Shown here: positions 9,783 through 18,170 of the stretch, one piece after another
How positions within the stretch are numbered: position 1 is the stretch's first letter
How the letters are laid out: each line of letters begins with the position of its first letter
Assembly (NCBI RefSeq): GCF_019793435.1
Contig: NZ_JAILYH010000005.1
Span: 62,001 to 126,000, forward strand
Reading direction: 5' to 3'
Source: Rhizobium redzepovicii
GTDB lineage: Bacteria > Pseudomonadota > Alphaproteobacteria > Rhizobiales > Rhizobiaceae
DNA length: 64,000 nucleotides
Notes under the pieces: model-generated
Told to the model about the DNA's origin: nothing
Database searches by the model: none
Seen by the model: only the letters and a program-made list of their open reading frames with translations
Translations under genes and position numbers: made by a program

Positions 9783-10283
9783 ATGAAACGCATCAGCATC
9801 CTCTTCGTTTGCATGGGCAATATATGCCGTTCTCCGCTCGCGGAAGGAATTTTCAGCCATCTGGTCGCCGAGGCGGGCTTGACCGGCCGTTTCACGGTCG
9901 ATTCCGCCGGCACCGGCGGCTGGCATGAAGGCGCACCGCCCGACCAGCGGTCGATTGCCACCGCCAAAAGCCACGGCATCGATATCTTGAGGCAACGCGC
10001 CCGCCGAATCCGCTCCAGCGATTTCAGGGATTTCGATCTGATCCTGGCGATGGACCGCGACAATGTGGCGGCGCTCGAAACGATCGCGCCGCCTGAGGCG
10101 ACCATCGGCCTCTTCGGCGATATCGCGCTTGGAACGGGAGAGGATATTCCCGATCCCTATTATGGCGGCCCGGCAGGTTTCGAGCTGGTCTATACCAGAC
10201 TCTTGACCGGCTGCAGCAGCCTGCTCGAAGCGCTGGGCACCGAGCGCGCCTCGTGCAGCGGGAACACTTCCTCGGTGAGGTAG
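9783..10283 (+). CDS. low-molecular-weight protein tyrosine phosphatase
   Basis: This 166-residue LMW-PTP has the catalytic loop C10-MGNIC-R16-S at the extreme N-terminus and the general acid Asp124 in DPYYGG. It should hydrolyse phosphotyrosine-like substrates in the cytosol. The ATG at 9783 places the CX5R loop at the family's usual position, although the frame is open further upstream. The last 94 bases overlap the 3' end of the convergent thpR gene; about 15 residues after the normal end (LLEAL) look like tail sequence created by that overlap. Confidence 0.92.
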   Translation: MKRISILFVCMGNICRSPLAEGIFSHLVAEAGLTGRFTVDSAGTGGWHEGAPPDQRSIATAKSHGIDILRQRARRIRSSDFRDFDLILAMDRDNVAALETIAPPEATIGLFGDIALGTGEDIPDPYYGGPAGFELVYTRLLTGCSSLLEALGTERASCSGNTSSVR

Positions 10284-10783
10284 GGCCCGCCGCCGACCGA
10301 TTCGCGCGACGACAGCAGCACGAAACGCGGCGCCGTGAAGGTTGACGTGTGGAAATTGCCGCGTCCGGCCAGATATTGCACGACATCGTCGAGCCGCGAG
10401 GATTTGAGCCGTGCCAGCGTCACATGCGGAGTGAATTTGCGGGGATCTGGCGGCAGCCCGATGCGCTGGCAGATCCGCTCGATCTCGCCCTGCAGGGCAT
10501 ACATCTCCGGCGATTGAGAAACGCCGGCCCAGACCGAATGCGGTTTCTTCGAGCCGAAGGAACCAATGCCTTCGAGCCGGAACTGGAATTCCGGCCGATC
10601 GATCCGGTCGAGGCGTTCTACGATTTCATCGGCCGTGCGGCCGTCGACATCACCGATAAAGCGCAGGGTGATGTGGTAATTTTCCACATCGATCCATCGT
10701 GCTCCGGGGAGGCCACCGCGCAGCAATGAAAGGCTCATCGCCGCATTGCGCGGAATTTCGAGGGCGGTAAACAGTCTCGGCAT
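10190..10783 (-). CDS. thpR: RNA 2',3'-cyclic phosphodiesterase (LigT/ThpR)
   Basis: This 197-residue 2H-phosphoesterase has the two catalytic HxTx motifs, HITL at 37-40 and HVTL at 120-123. The family opens 2',3'-cyclic phosphates on RNA ends. The ATG at 10783 has GGGGAG nine bases upstream; a GTG nine bases further up lies too close to the same SD. The C-terminal 20 or so residues (after FPLHEA) are encoded opposite the LMW-PTP tail. Confidence 0.92.
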   Translation of the reverse strand: MPRLFTALEIPRNAAMSLSLLRGGLPGARWIDVENYHITLRFIGDVDGRTADEIVERLDRIDRPEFQFRLEGIGSFGSKKPHSVWAGVSQSPEMYALQGEIERICQRIGLPPDPRKFTPHVTLARLKSSRLDDVVQYLAGRGNFHTSTFTAPRFVLLSSRESVGGGPYLTEEVFPLHEARSVPSASSRLLQPVKSLV

Positions 10784-10850
10784 AACGAGCACTCCCCGAA
10801 TCTTTTGCAGTGCTTACACGGAATCATGCAATCAATGACCGCGCAAGCCC

Positions 10851-11495
10851 CTATTTCTTCACAGAAGAAATCGTCCCGACGAAATTTGTGACATCGGCTT
10901 CCATCTTCTGAACCATGACATCGACGCCCTTCGCATTCGGATGCATGCCGTCGTCGAGTTTAAGCCCCGCATCGAGCGCCACGCCGTCGAGAAAGAAGGC
11001 ATAGAGCTTAACTCCGTGTTTCTCCGAAAGTTTCCGATAAATCGGATTGAAGCGTGCAGCATAATCCGCCCCCATATTGGGCGGCGCCATCATGCCGACC
11101 AGCAGCACGGCAATGCCGCGCTCCTTCAGCCGCGTTATCATCTGGTCGAGATTTTTCTCGCTTTCTTCTGGCGGGATGCCGCGCAGCGCATCGTTGGCGC
11201 CGAGTTCGAGGATGACGCCGTCGGTACCGTCGGGTATCGACCAGTCGATCCGCGCAAGCCCCCCTGTCGTCGTGTCGCCGGAGACCCCGGCATTGGCAAT
11301 AGTGACGTCTAGCCCCTTCGCCTTCAGGGCCGCCTGCAGCTTTTCCGGAAAGCCGTCGCCGGGCGGCAATTGGTAGCCCGCCATCAAACTGTCCCCAAAA
11401 CCGACGAGGTTGATCGTCCGGGCATTGGCTGCGGCGGCAAAGATCAGTGAGACGGCAATGACGGTGAATTGAAGCGCGGCAACTTTAAATCTCAT
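10851..11495 (-). CDS. arylesterase / TesA-like SGNH hydrolase
   Basis: This 214-residue secreted hydrolase has a signal peptide (residues 1-25), the nucleophile motif GDSL (34-37), the oxyanion asparagine in GAND (99-102) and the catalytic D182/H185 pair in DDGMHPN. This is the TesA/arylesterase lineage, which cleaves acyl esters or thioesters in the periplasm. It is divergent from an ABC ATPase-permease pair. The same trio (tesA, ybbA, ybbP) is clustered in E. coli, so the association is conserved. Confidence 0.93.
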   Translation of the reverse strand: MRFKVAALQFTVIAVSLIFAAAANARTINLVGFGDSLMAGYQLPPGDGFPEKLQAALKAKGLDVTIANAGVSGDTTTGGLARIDWSIPDGTDGVILELGANDALRGIPPEESEKNLDQMITRLKERGIAVLLVGMMAPPNMGADYAARFNPIYRKLSEKHGVKLYAFFLDGVALDAGLKLDDGMHPNAKGVDVMVQKMEADVTNFVGTISSVKK

Positions 11496-11567
11496 TCTGG
11501 CTTCCCTAGATTGGCGAAGTGCCGTTATGCGGCTGTTTCGTTATAGATTTATATAGGGCGATTTCTG

Positions 11568-12275
11568 TTGGCAAAAACCATCATCGAGTTGAAGGGCGCC
11601 GATCTGACGCTTGGCAGTGCGGCCGCTTCGGTGCATGTGCTGAAGGGCATCGACCTCGATATCACATCAGGCGAATCCGTCGGCATCGTCGGCCCGTCCG
11701 GATCCGGCAAGTCGACCCTGCTGATGGTGCTTGCCGGGCTGGAGAAGCTCGACAGCGGCGAAATCAATATCAACAACACGCCGATCCACGCGCTGAGCGA
11801 GGATCAGGTCGCCGATTTCCGCGGCCGCAACATCGGCATCGTCTTCCAGTCCTTCCACTTGATCGCCAACATGACGGCGCTGGAAAACGTCGCCGTGCCG
11901 CTCGAACTTGCCAATGTCGGCAACGCCTTCGAGATCGCCCATCGCGAGCTGAAGTCGGTCGGCCTCGGTGAACGGCTGAACCACTATCCCGGCCAGCTTT
12001 CCGGCGGCGAACAGCAGCGCGTGGCGATCGCCAGGGCGCTCGCCCCCTCGCCCGCCCTGCTGATCGCCGATGAGCCCACAGGCAATCTCGACACCGAGAC
12101 CGGCCGTCAGATCGCCGACTTGCTGTTTTCCAAACAGGCCGAACGCGGCATGACTTTGCTTCTCGTCACCCACGACGTCTCGCTTGCGAACCGCTGCTCG
12201 CGCCAGATCCGCGTCCGATCCGGCCGGATCGAAGGCGACAGCGCCACCCGCCGTAGCGAGGCGGCAATCGCATGA
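11568..12275 (+). CDS. ABC transporter ATP-binding protein (LolD/YbbA type)
   Basis: The 235-residue ATPase has Walker [10 protein letters not shown] (42-50), signature LSGGEQQR (144-151) and Walker B LLIADEP (164-170), followed by TGNLD, which marks the MacB/LolD/YbbA class. The start is a TTG at 11568 with AGGG nine bases upstream; no ATG or GTG fits the conserved N-terminus. Its stop overlaps the permease ATG by four bases. It is probably an E. coli YbbA counterpart rather than LolD, given the esterase and the large FtsX-like partner. Confidence 0.9.
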   Translation: MAKTIIELKGADLTLGSAAASVHVLKGIDLDITSGESVGIVGPSGSGKSTLLMVLAGLEKLDSGEININNTPIHALSEDQVADFRGRNIGIVFQSFHLIANMTALENVAVPLELANVGNAFEIAHRELKSVGLGERLNHYPGQLSGGEQQRVAIARALAPSPALLIADEPTGNLDTETGRQIADLLFSKQAERGMTLLLVTHDVSLANRCSRQIRVRSGRIEGDSATRRSEAAIA

Positions 12276-14815
12276 GCATCATCACGCCGCGCGTTTCGCT
12301 CGCTTTTCGCCTGGCGCTCCGCGAGCTGCGCGGCGGCATTCGCGGCTTTTACATCTTCCTCGCCTGCATCGCGCTCGGCACCGGGGCGATTGCCGCCGTC
12401 AATTCGGTCTCACAGTCGATCATCGATACGATCGCCTCGCAGGGACAGGAGCTCTTGGCCGGCGACGTCCGTTTCGAACTCAACAACCGCGAAGCCACGC
12501 CTGAGGAAATGGCTTTCCTCGACGGCCTCGGTACCGTTTCGGTGTCGACCGGCCTGCGCTCGATGGCCCGCAAGCCTGACGGTTCCGATCAGGCGCTGGT
12601 GGAGGTCAAGGCGGTCGACGACGCCTACCCGCTCTACGGCAGCTTCAAAGCCGAGCCGGACTATCCGCTCGCAGCTCTGCTTTCGGGCCAGGGCGGCACC
12701 TATGGCGCCGTGGCAGCGCCCCTCCTTCTCGATCGGCTGGGGCTTGCGGTCGGGGATGAATTGCTGCTTGGCAACGTCAAGCTCAGCATCACCGGCACCG
12801 TCAAAACCGAGCCGGATGCGCTGTCGGAAGGTTTCGGTTTTGCGCCGCGTCTGCTGGTCAGCCGCCGGGCGCTCGAAGCCTCCGGGCTGATCCAGACGGG
12901 AAGCCTGGTCGAACATGCCTATAAGATCCGGCTGGAAGACAAGGGCGCAATGTCGGGCATCCAGGCGCGCGCCGCCAAGGAATTCCCTTCTGCCGGCTGG
13001 GCCGTTCGGACCAGCGACCGCGCCGCGCCCTCGCTCACCGAAAACATCAACCGCTTCTCGCAGTTCCTGACGCTGGTCGGCCTCACCGCGCTGATCGTCG
13101 GGGGCGTCGGCGTCGCCAATGCCGTCCGCGCCTTCCTCGATTCCAAGCGCACCACCATCGCAACCTTCAAATGCCTCGGTGCGCCGGCGCAGGTCGTCGT
13201 TCTGATCTATCTTTTCCAGATCGCCATCATCGCCCTTGGCGGCATCACGATCGGCCTTCTCATCGGCGCCCTGTCGCCGATCTTCGCCGCCCAGTTTCTG
13301 GCGCAGTTCCTGCCGGTCTCGACGGCGCCGACGCTTTATCCCGGCGCCTTGCTGCTGGCGACGCTCTTCGGCATCCTGACGACGCTCGCCTTCGCCATCC
13401 TGCCGCTCGGCCATGCCCGCGAAGTGCCGGCGACCGCGCTCTTCCGCGAGCAGGGCTTCGAGGCCCGCCGCCTTCCCTCCTGGCCCTACATCCTGCTGGC
13501 CGCGCTGTTCATGGTCGCCCTTGCCGGCCTTGCCATCCTCACCGCCTATGACCGCTTCATTGCCGTCGTCTTCGTCGGCGCGATCGTCTTCGCCTTCGTC
13601 GTGCTGCGCCTGGTCGCAGCAGCGATCGCCTGGCTTGCGCGTCGCAGCCCGCGGGTCAACTCGCCGGCATTGCGGCTTGCGATCGGCAACATCCACCGCC
13701 CCGGCGCATTGACGCCCTCGGTCGTGCTCTCGCTCGGCCTCGGCCTGGCATTGCTGGTGACGCTGACCCTTATCGACGGAAACCTGCGCCAGCAGCTGAC
13801 CGGCCGCATGAATGAGGGCGCGCCGAACTTCTTCTTCGTCGATATCCAGAGCGCCGAGGTCGATGCTTTCCGTGCTCTCGTCCAGGCACAGGCGCCGAAG
13901 GGCAAGCTGATGGAAGTGCCGATGCTGCGCGGCCGGATCATCGCCTTCAACGGCGAGGACGTCAGCAAGATGAACGTCCCGGCCGCCGGCCGCTGGGTGC
14001 TGAACGGCGATCGCGGCATCACCTACGCCGACACCCTGCCGGAAAATGCCGCGCTGACCGAAGGCAGCTGGTGGGACAAGGATTACAGCGGCGAGCCGCT
14101 CGTCTCCTTCTCCTCGGAAGAAGCCCATGAACTCGGCCTGAAGATCGGCGACAAGGTCACTGTCAACGTGCTCGGCCGCAACATCACCGCGAAGATCGCC
14201 AATCTGCGCCGCGTCCAATGGGAATCGCTATCGATCAATTTCGTCATGGTCTTCTCGCCGAATACCTTTCGCGGCGCCCCGCATGCGTGGCTGGCGACGC
14301 TGACCGATCCCGCCTCGACGCCGGCAGAAGATGCGGCGATCCTGAAATCCGTCACCAACACCTATCCGACGATCACCAGTGTGCGCGTCAAGGACGCGAT
14401 CGATATCGTCAACCAGCTGGTGGCGCAGCTTGCAACCGCAATCCGCGCCGCAGCCTCGGTCGCCCTCATCGCCTCGATCCTCGTCCTTGCCGGGGCCCTT
14501 GCCGCCGGAAACCGGGCGCGCACGCACGACGCGGTGGTGCTGAAGACGCTCGGCGCCACCCGCGCCATGCTCATTCGCGCCTTCAGCTACGAATATCTGA
14601 TCCTGGGGCTGGCAACCGCGATCTTCGCGCTGATGGCCGGCAGCGTTGCCGCCTGGTTCATCGTCGCCCGCATCATGCACCTGCCCTCGACCTTCCTGCC
14701 CGATGTGGCGGGGCTGACACTCGTCACCGCCCTCGTCCTGACGGTCGGCATCGGCCTGATCGGCACCTGGCGCATCCTCGGCCAGAAGGCCGCACCCGTC
14801 CTGCGCGAGCTTTGA
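12272..14815 (+). CDS. FtsX-like ABC transporter permease (YbbP type)
   Basis: This large 847-residue membrane protein has the YbbP layout: an N-terminal transmembrane helix (about 15-45), a periplasmic domain, a first FtsX block near residues 255-400, a central helical pair, a second large periplasmic domain and a C-terminal FtsX block near 720-840. No cargo is known. It probably moves lipophilic molecules or transmits force across the inner membrane with the upstream ATPase. Confidence 0.9.
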   Translation: MSIITPRVSLAFRLALRELRGGIRGFYIFLACIALGTGAIAAVNSVSQSIIDTIASQGQELLAGDVRFELNNREATPEEMAFLDGLGTVSVSTGLRSMARKPDGSDQALVEVKAVDDAYPLYGSFKAEPDYPLAALLSGQGGTYGAVAAPLLLDRLGLAVGDELLLGNVKLSITGTVKTEPDALSEGFGFAPRLLVSRRALEASGLIQTGSLVEHAYKIRLEDKGAMSGIQARAAKEFPSAGWAVRTSDRAAPSLTENINRFSQFLTLVGLTALIVGGVGVANAVRAFLDSKRTTIATFKCLGAPAQVVVLIYLFQIAIIALGGITIGLLIGALSPIFAAQFLAQFLPVSTAPTLYPGALLLATLFGILTTLAFAILPLGHAREVPATALFREQGFEARRLPSWPYILLAALFMVALAGLAILTAYDRFIAVVFVGAIVFAFVVLRLVAAAIAWLARRSPRVNSPALRLAIGNIHRPGALTPSVVLSLGLGLALLVTLTLIDGNLRQQLTGRMNEGAPNFFFVDIQSAEVDAFRALVQAQAPKGKLMEVPMLRGRIIAFNGEDVSKMNVPAAGRWVLNGDRGITYADTLPENAALTEGSWWDKDYSGEPLVSFSSEEAHELGLKIGDKVTVNVLGRNITAKIANLRRVQWESLSINFVMVFSPNTFRGAPHAWLATLTDPASTPAEDAAILKSVTNTYPTITSVRVKDAIDIVNQLVAQLATAIRAAASVALIASILVLAGALAAGNRARTHDAVVLKTLGATRAMLIRAFSYEYLILGLATAIFALMAGSVAAWFIVARIMHLPSTFLPDVAGLTLVTALVLTVGIGLIGTWRILGQKAAPVLREL

Positions 14816-14879
14816 CCGGGCAGCGGCAGCCAAACCCTTCACCTTACGGCGATTTAACCGGCCGGGCTGTTGCAACCCT

Positions 14880-14909
14880 CTTGTTTGCGATGAACGAAAG
14901 CCTCATATT
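14880..14909 (+). promoter_or_regulatory. candidate promoter for the BI-1 gene leader
   Basis: CTTGTT/TTGTTT (14880-14886) and CATATT (14904-14909), about 17 bases apart, resemble a rhizobial -35/-10 pair. They would start a transcript near 14916, at the head of the structured leader. Confidence 0.35.
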
Positions 14910-14915
14910 GTCGGC

Positions 14916-14994
14916 AGGCATGCTGGAGCTCCGCAGCGGCGCCCGGGTCGAAAACCCGACACCGTATCTCCATCGGAGCTTTTAAGAGGAAACT
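14916..14994 (+). ncRNA. candidate ybhL-type leader RNA
   Basis: Between promoter and BI-1 start lie AGCTCCG (14927-14933) and CGGAGCT (14974-14980), a nested hairpin CGGGT/ACCCG (14944-14958) and a competing CTCC/GGAG pairing (14968-14978). The ribosome-binding site AAGAGGA follows. The ybhL motif is a known alphaproteobacterial leader found upstream of genes for this protein family. Assignment here rests on position and structure; a covariance-model search would decide. Confidence 0.55.
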
Positions 14995-15723
14995 ATGGCT
15001 GACCTTCGTAACTATCAAAGCCGCGCTCAGACCGGCGAGATGATTGATCAAGGCCTGCGCGCTTATATGCTCAAGGTTTACAACCTGATGGCGCTGGGTC
15101 TGGCGATCACCGGCGTGGCGGCATATCTCGGATTCAACTTCGCTGTTCAGGACGGACAACTCACCCAGTTCGGCGTGCTGCTGTTCCAGTCGCCCTTGCG
15201 CTGGGTCGTGATCCTCGCGCCTCTCGCGGCTGTCTTCTTCCTGAGCTTCCGCATCAATAGCATGAGCGTGGCCGCCGCACAGACGACCTTCTGGGTCTAT
15301 GCCGGCCTGGTCGGCCTGTCGCTCTCGTCGATCTTCCTGGTCTACACGGGCCAGAGCGTCGTTCAGACCTTCTTCGTCACCGCCGCCTCCTTCGGCGCGC
15401 TGTCGCTTTACGGCTACACGACGAAGCGTGATCTGTCAGCGATGGGTTCGTTCCTGGTCATGGGTCTTTTCGGCCTGATCATCGCTTCGATCGTCAACGT
15501 CTTCTTGGCCTCGTCGGCCATGCAGTTTGCGATCTCGGTGATCGGCGTTCTGATCTTCGCCGGCCTCACCGCCTACGACACGCAGCGGATCAAGGAACTG
15601 TACCTAGAAGCCGATGACGTCGCCGTGGCCGGCCGCAAGGCGATCATGGGCGCGCTGACGCTCTATCTCGACTTCATCAACCTCTTCATGTTCCTGCTGC
15701 AGTTCATGGGCAACCGCAAATAA
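14995..15723 (+). CDS. Bax inhibitor-1 / YccA family membrane protein (YbhL-like)
   Basis: This 242-residue protein has about seven transmembrane segments and the BI-1 signature near the C-terminus (GLTAYDTQRIKELY, then LYLDFINLFMFLLQFMG). BI-1 proteins are inner-membrane, possibly calcium- or stress-related channels; E. coli YbhL and YccA belong here. The gene is monocistronic, preceded by a structured leader and closed by a strong terminator. Confidence 0.93.
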   Translation: MADLRNYQSRAQTGEMIDQGLRAYMLKVYNLMALGLAITGVAAYLGFNFAVQDGQLTQFGVLLFQSPLRWVVILAPLAAVFFLSFRINSMSVAAAQTTFWVYAGLVGLSLSSIFLVYTGQSVVQTFFVTAASFGALSLYGYTTKRDLSAMGSFLVMGLFGLIIASIVNVFLASSAMQFAISVIGVLIFAGLTAYDTQRIKELYLEADDVAVAGRKAIMGALTLYLDFINLFMFLLQFMGNRK

Positions 15724-15741
15724 GCAAGCGGACAGAGATCG

Positions 15742-15768
15742 AAAAGGCGGCTTCGGCCGCCTTTTTTG
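15742..15768 (+). terminator. terminator of the BI-1 gene
   Basis: The stem AAAAGGCGGC-TTCG-GCCGCCTTTTTT has a stable UUCG-type tetraloop and a six-base U tract. It lies about 20 bases after the stop codon. Confidence 0.9.
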
Positions 15769-15815
15769 TTGCGCTCATTTTGCCGGGATGGTTTTAGAGG
15801 AGCCCTGCCTTCCTG

Positions 15816-16388
15816 ATGGACCAGCCGCCAATGTCATTCCTCCTGCGCGACGCGTCGCAAGCCGATATTCCCGCCATCACCGGTATCTACCGGGAATCCG
15901 TTCTGAACGGCACGTCGAGCTACGAGATCACCCCGCCATCCGAGGCGGAGATGGCGCAGCGTTTTGCGGCGATCGTCGGCCAGCAATATCCCTATATCGC
16001 CGCAGCCGGTGCGGATGGCGGCATGCTCGGTTATGCCTATGCCTCGGCCTTTCGCGTCCGCCCGGCCTATCGCTGGATGGTCGAGGATTCGATCTATCTG
16101 GCGCCCGAAGCCCGCGGCCTCGGCATCGGCAAAGCATTGATGGCCGAACTGATCGACCGCTGCACCAATCTCGGTTTTCGTCAGATGATCGCCGTCATCG
16201 GCGGCGCCAGCCCCGCCTCGATCGCGCTTCATCTCAAGACGGGCTTCGTGGAGGTCGGCCTGATGCGGGGCGCCGGCTACAAACACGGCCGCTGGCTGGA
16301 TACGATGCTCATGCAGCGCGTCCTCGGCGAGGGCATGACGACCGATCCGGATCCCTCCGCCTATCCCGGCACGCTGTTTGCCGGCTGA
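15816..16388 (+). CDS. GNAT family N-acetyltransferase (phosphinothricin acetyltransferase-like)
   Basis: This 190-residue GNAT enzyme has the acetyl-CoA loop in APEARGLGIGKALM (about residues 88-101) and the PAT-like ends VLNGTSSYEI and HLKTGFVEVGLMRGAGYKHGRWLD. The latter resembles Bar/Pat and MddA-type methionine sulfoximine/sulfone acetyltransferases. Substrate is therefore likely a glutamine-analogue or amino acid, not demonstrated. Start at 15816 or the internal ATG at 15831; an SD-like GAGGAG lies at 15797-15802. Confidence 0.87.
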   Translation: MDQPPMSFLLRDASQADIPAITGIYRESVLNGTSSYEITPPSEAEMAQRFAAIVGQQYPYIAAAGADGGMLGYAYASAFRVRPAYRWMVEDSIYLAPEARGLGIGKALMAELIDRCTNLGFRQMIAVIGGASPASIALHLKTGFVEVGLMRGAGYKHGRWLDTMLMQRVLGEGMTTDPDPSAYPGTLFAG

Positions 16389-16389
16389 T

Positions 16390-16433
16390 GCATGTGCCCG
16401 GAAGCGTGAAGCGGTTCCGGGATAACGACATGC
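16390..16433. repeat. two-hairpin repeat, copy 2 (first half only)
   Basis: GCATGT (16390-16395) and ACATGC (16428-16433) bracket the family core GTGAAGCGGTTCCGGGATAA. Only the first hairpin remains. It fills the gap between two convergent genes and ends 13 bases from the DUF2794 stop codon. Confidence 0.65.
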
Positions 16434-16446
16434 AGAAAAAAGCGTC

Positions 16447-16848
16447 CTACTTGTCGACGAGCTTCAGCGCCTTGTCGAACACCTTCAGCACCTGGTTCAA
16501 CTCGTGACCGCGCTTCAGGATGGTGCCGTGGACGTTGATCACGGAATAGGCGCCCTGTTTGGCGGCGAGCTTGGGATTTTTCTCGATGCGGAAGAGCGGC
16601 ATTTCGCCGGAGCGCTTGAAGACGGAGAACACCGCTTTGTCCTTCAGGTGATCGATGGCGTAATCGCGCCATTCGCCGTCACCGACCATACGACCGTAGA
16701 TCCAGAGGATCGCGTCCAGTTCGCGCCGATGAAAGGTCACCGGAAGCGGGTCCTTGCTCTGCTTGTATTCCCTGAGATCGACGACGACTGAGGAACTATT
16801 GTCGACGGAACGGCTTTCGCCGTGTCGCAAATCCGGCTGATCTGTCAT
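16447..16848 (-). CDS. DUF2794 family protein
   Basis: This 133-residue cytosolic protein matches what I recall of the alphaproteobacterial DUF2794 family, with the block FHRRELDAILWIYGRMV and GEWRDYAIDHLKDKAVFSVFKRSGEMPLFRIEK at about residues 40-90. Function is unknown. A direct repeat resembling a PHO box lies 23-40 bases upstream of its ATG. Confidence 0.8.
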   Translation of the reverse strand: MTDQPDLRHGESRSVDNSSSVVVDLREYKQSKDPLPVTFHRRELDAILWIYGRMVGDGEWRDYAIDHLKDKAVFSVFKRSGEMPLFRIEKNPKLAAKQGAYSVINVHGTILKRGHELNQVLKVFDKALKLVDK

Positions 16849-16870
16849 TCAGTCTCCAAGGCCTCTGCAT

Positions 16871-16888
16871 GTGACAGGAGGGTGACAG
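16871..16888 (-). promoter_or_regulatory. PHO-box-like direct repeat upstream of the DUF2794 gene
   Basis: On the minus strand CTGTCAC-CCTC-CTGTCAC forms two identical seven-base units with a four-base spacer, close to the PhoB consensus CTGTCAT-N4-CTGTCAT. It is only 23-40 bases from the start codon and no obvious -10 follows, so its role is uncertain. Confidence 0.4.
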
Positions 16889-16941
16889 TGTGCCCGAGCC
16901 GCCGCAAATTGCAAGAGCGCCGGCCGTCACATTCGGCCGCA

Positions 16942-17007
16942 CTACAGCGCCGCGCGCAGCCCGCATGAACGCTGTAGCACTTTGAATCGGCGCATCGTCC
17001 GATGCGC
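16942..17007. repeat. CTACAGCG-type palindromic intergenic element
   Basis: CTACAGCG (16942-16949) and CGCTGTAG (16970-16977) form one palindrome, followed by CACTTTGAA and a second one, GCGCATCG (16990-16997) with CGATGCGC (17000-17007). This resembles repeats scattered between genes in Rhizobium. It occupies most of the 348-base gap between the DUF2794 and DUF1223 genes; I see no convincing gene in the remainder. Confidence 0.55.
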
Positions 17008-17196
17008 GTGACAGCGCTGTCGCTTTCTCGGCAGCGCCGCATTTCAGTCAAAACAGCGCCTCATTTGCAGGAGATTTATGAATCCCGGTTTGGCGCCAGC
17101 GCGCCAAAGGGCCCGGCGGAGCGTATCGACCTTAACCCCAGCCCCGAATACGCTCAGCCGGGCCGCCCGGTACTTCACCCGCAAGCGGATGAAATC

Positions 17197-17937
17197 TCAG
17201 ATATTTTTGCCAGCCATTACCACGGTCGCGCCAAGGATCGCCGCCGGATCGCCGTTGTCGTCCGCCGATTGCAGCAGGATCGCGCAGCCCTCGAGCTGCG
17301 GCCGCTGCAGGACGCTGGCCGGCAGCGTCAGACTGGTCGCGTTGCCGTCCCACATGCCGACCGTTTCGACATTGGTGACGCTGTGCAGATAGGACAGCTT
17401 CTTTCCGCTGTTCTCGCCTTTTTCGACCTCGATCGTCTTTTCCTTGTCGAAATAGACCATCACCACATTGGCTTTGCCCTGCCCCGCGCCGATCTTGATT
17501 TCCAGCTCGTCGCCGCGCATTGCCGCGCTGATGGGAACGGTCAGCCCGTTGCCTTCGCCGCTATAGGTGTCGATCTTGCTGTTGATGCCGTTGAGATCGG
17601 CGCCGGCCAGGTGGCCGCGCCCGTTGACGATCGCCTGCGGCGTATAGACGTTGCTGCGGCCCATTGTTCTCGCATAGCCGTATTGCCGCTCGGTGTTTTC
17701 CTTGGAGCTCAGCGTATCGGCCCAGCCGAGATAATTCCAGTAATCGACATGATAGGCGAGCGCGATGACATCGCCCTGGCTCACCAGCTTGCGGAAAGCG
17801 GCGTCAGCAGGAGGACAGGAAGAGCAGCCCTGCGCCGTGAAAAGTTCGACGACACCTTTCGGCGTGCCGTCTTCGGCCTGTAGCGGGCCTGAGAGAACAA
17901 CGCCGGCGATCAGCGGAATCAAAAAACGGGGGGACAT
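17197..17937 (-). CDS. DUF1223 domain-containing secreted thioredoxin-like protein
   Basis: This 246-residue protein has a signal peptide (MSPRFLIPLIAGVVLSGPLQA) and a DUF1223 domain with ELFTAQGCSSCPPAD at about residues 31-45; the CxxC pair sits at the start of a thioredoxin-like fold, as in this family. It is probably a periplasmic thiol protein of unknown partner. It is monocistronic, upstream of acnA on the same strand but distant from it in transcription. Confidence 0.88.
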   Translation of the reverse strand: MSPRFLIPLIAGVVLSGPLQAEDGTPKGVVELFTAQGCSSCPPADAAFRKLVSQGDVIALAYHVDYWNYLGWADTLSSKENTERQYGYARTMGRSNVYTPQAIVNGRGHLAGADLNGINSKIDTYSGEGNGLTVPISAAMRGDELEIKIGAGQGKANVVMVYFDKEKTIEVEKGENSGKKLSYLHSVTNVETVGMWDGNATSLTLPASVLQRPQLEGCAILLQSADDNGDPAAILGATVVMAGKNI

Positions 17938-18111
17938 TCACCTGCACCTCTTTTTCAGCGCCGACGGCGTGATTGAACCGAAGGCACTGACATATGAACG
18001 TACGAATAATCCTTCCGGGTCCAAACGAAAAGTCACGAACGGGTGAGACGCAGCGCGACCGGAACCCGCATAAAACAAATCATCGTGAGCCCCCGCAAAT
18101 CCCGTCGCCAC

Positions 18112-18146
18112 AAAGAAAGGCCGCCGGAAACTGCTCTCCGGCGGCC
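18112..18146 (-). terminator. terminator of acnA
   Basis: Perfect ten-base arms GGCCGCCGGA (18119-18128) and TCCGGCGGCC (18137-18146) with an eight-base loop. On the minus strand they are followed by TTTCTTT. Confidence 0.85.
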
Positions 18147-18170
18147 ATTATCATGCGAGGCTATTAACAA

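Noticed and set aside
12410-14218. Open frame of about 602 codons antisense to the YbbP-like permease
   Set aside because: Low-complexity Asp/Arg/Gln/Gly composition typical of antisense shadows; no SD or domain.
17078-17392. 104-codon frame with an excellent AGGAGA ribosome-binding site
   Set aside because: Most of it lies antisense inside the DUF1223 gene and the product is unremarkable; the SD match is probably chance, though the site is striking.
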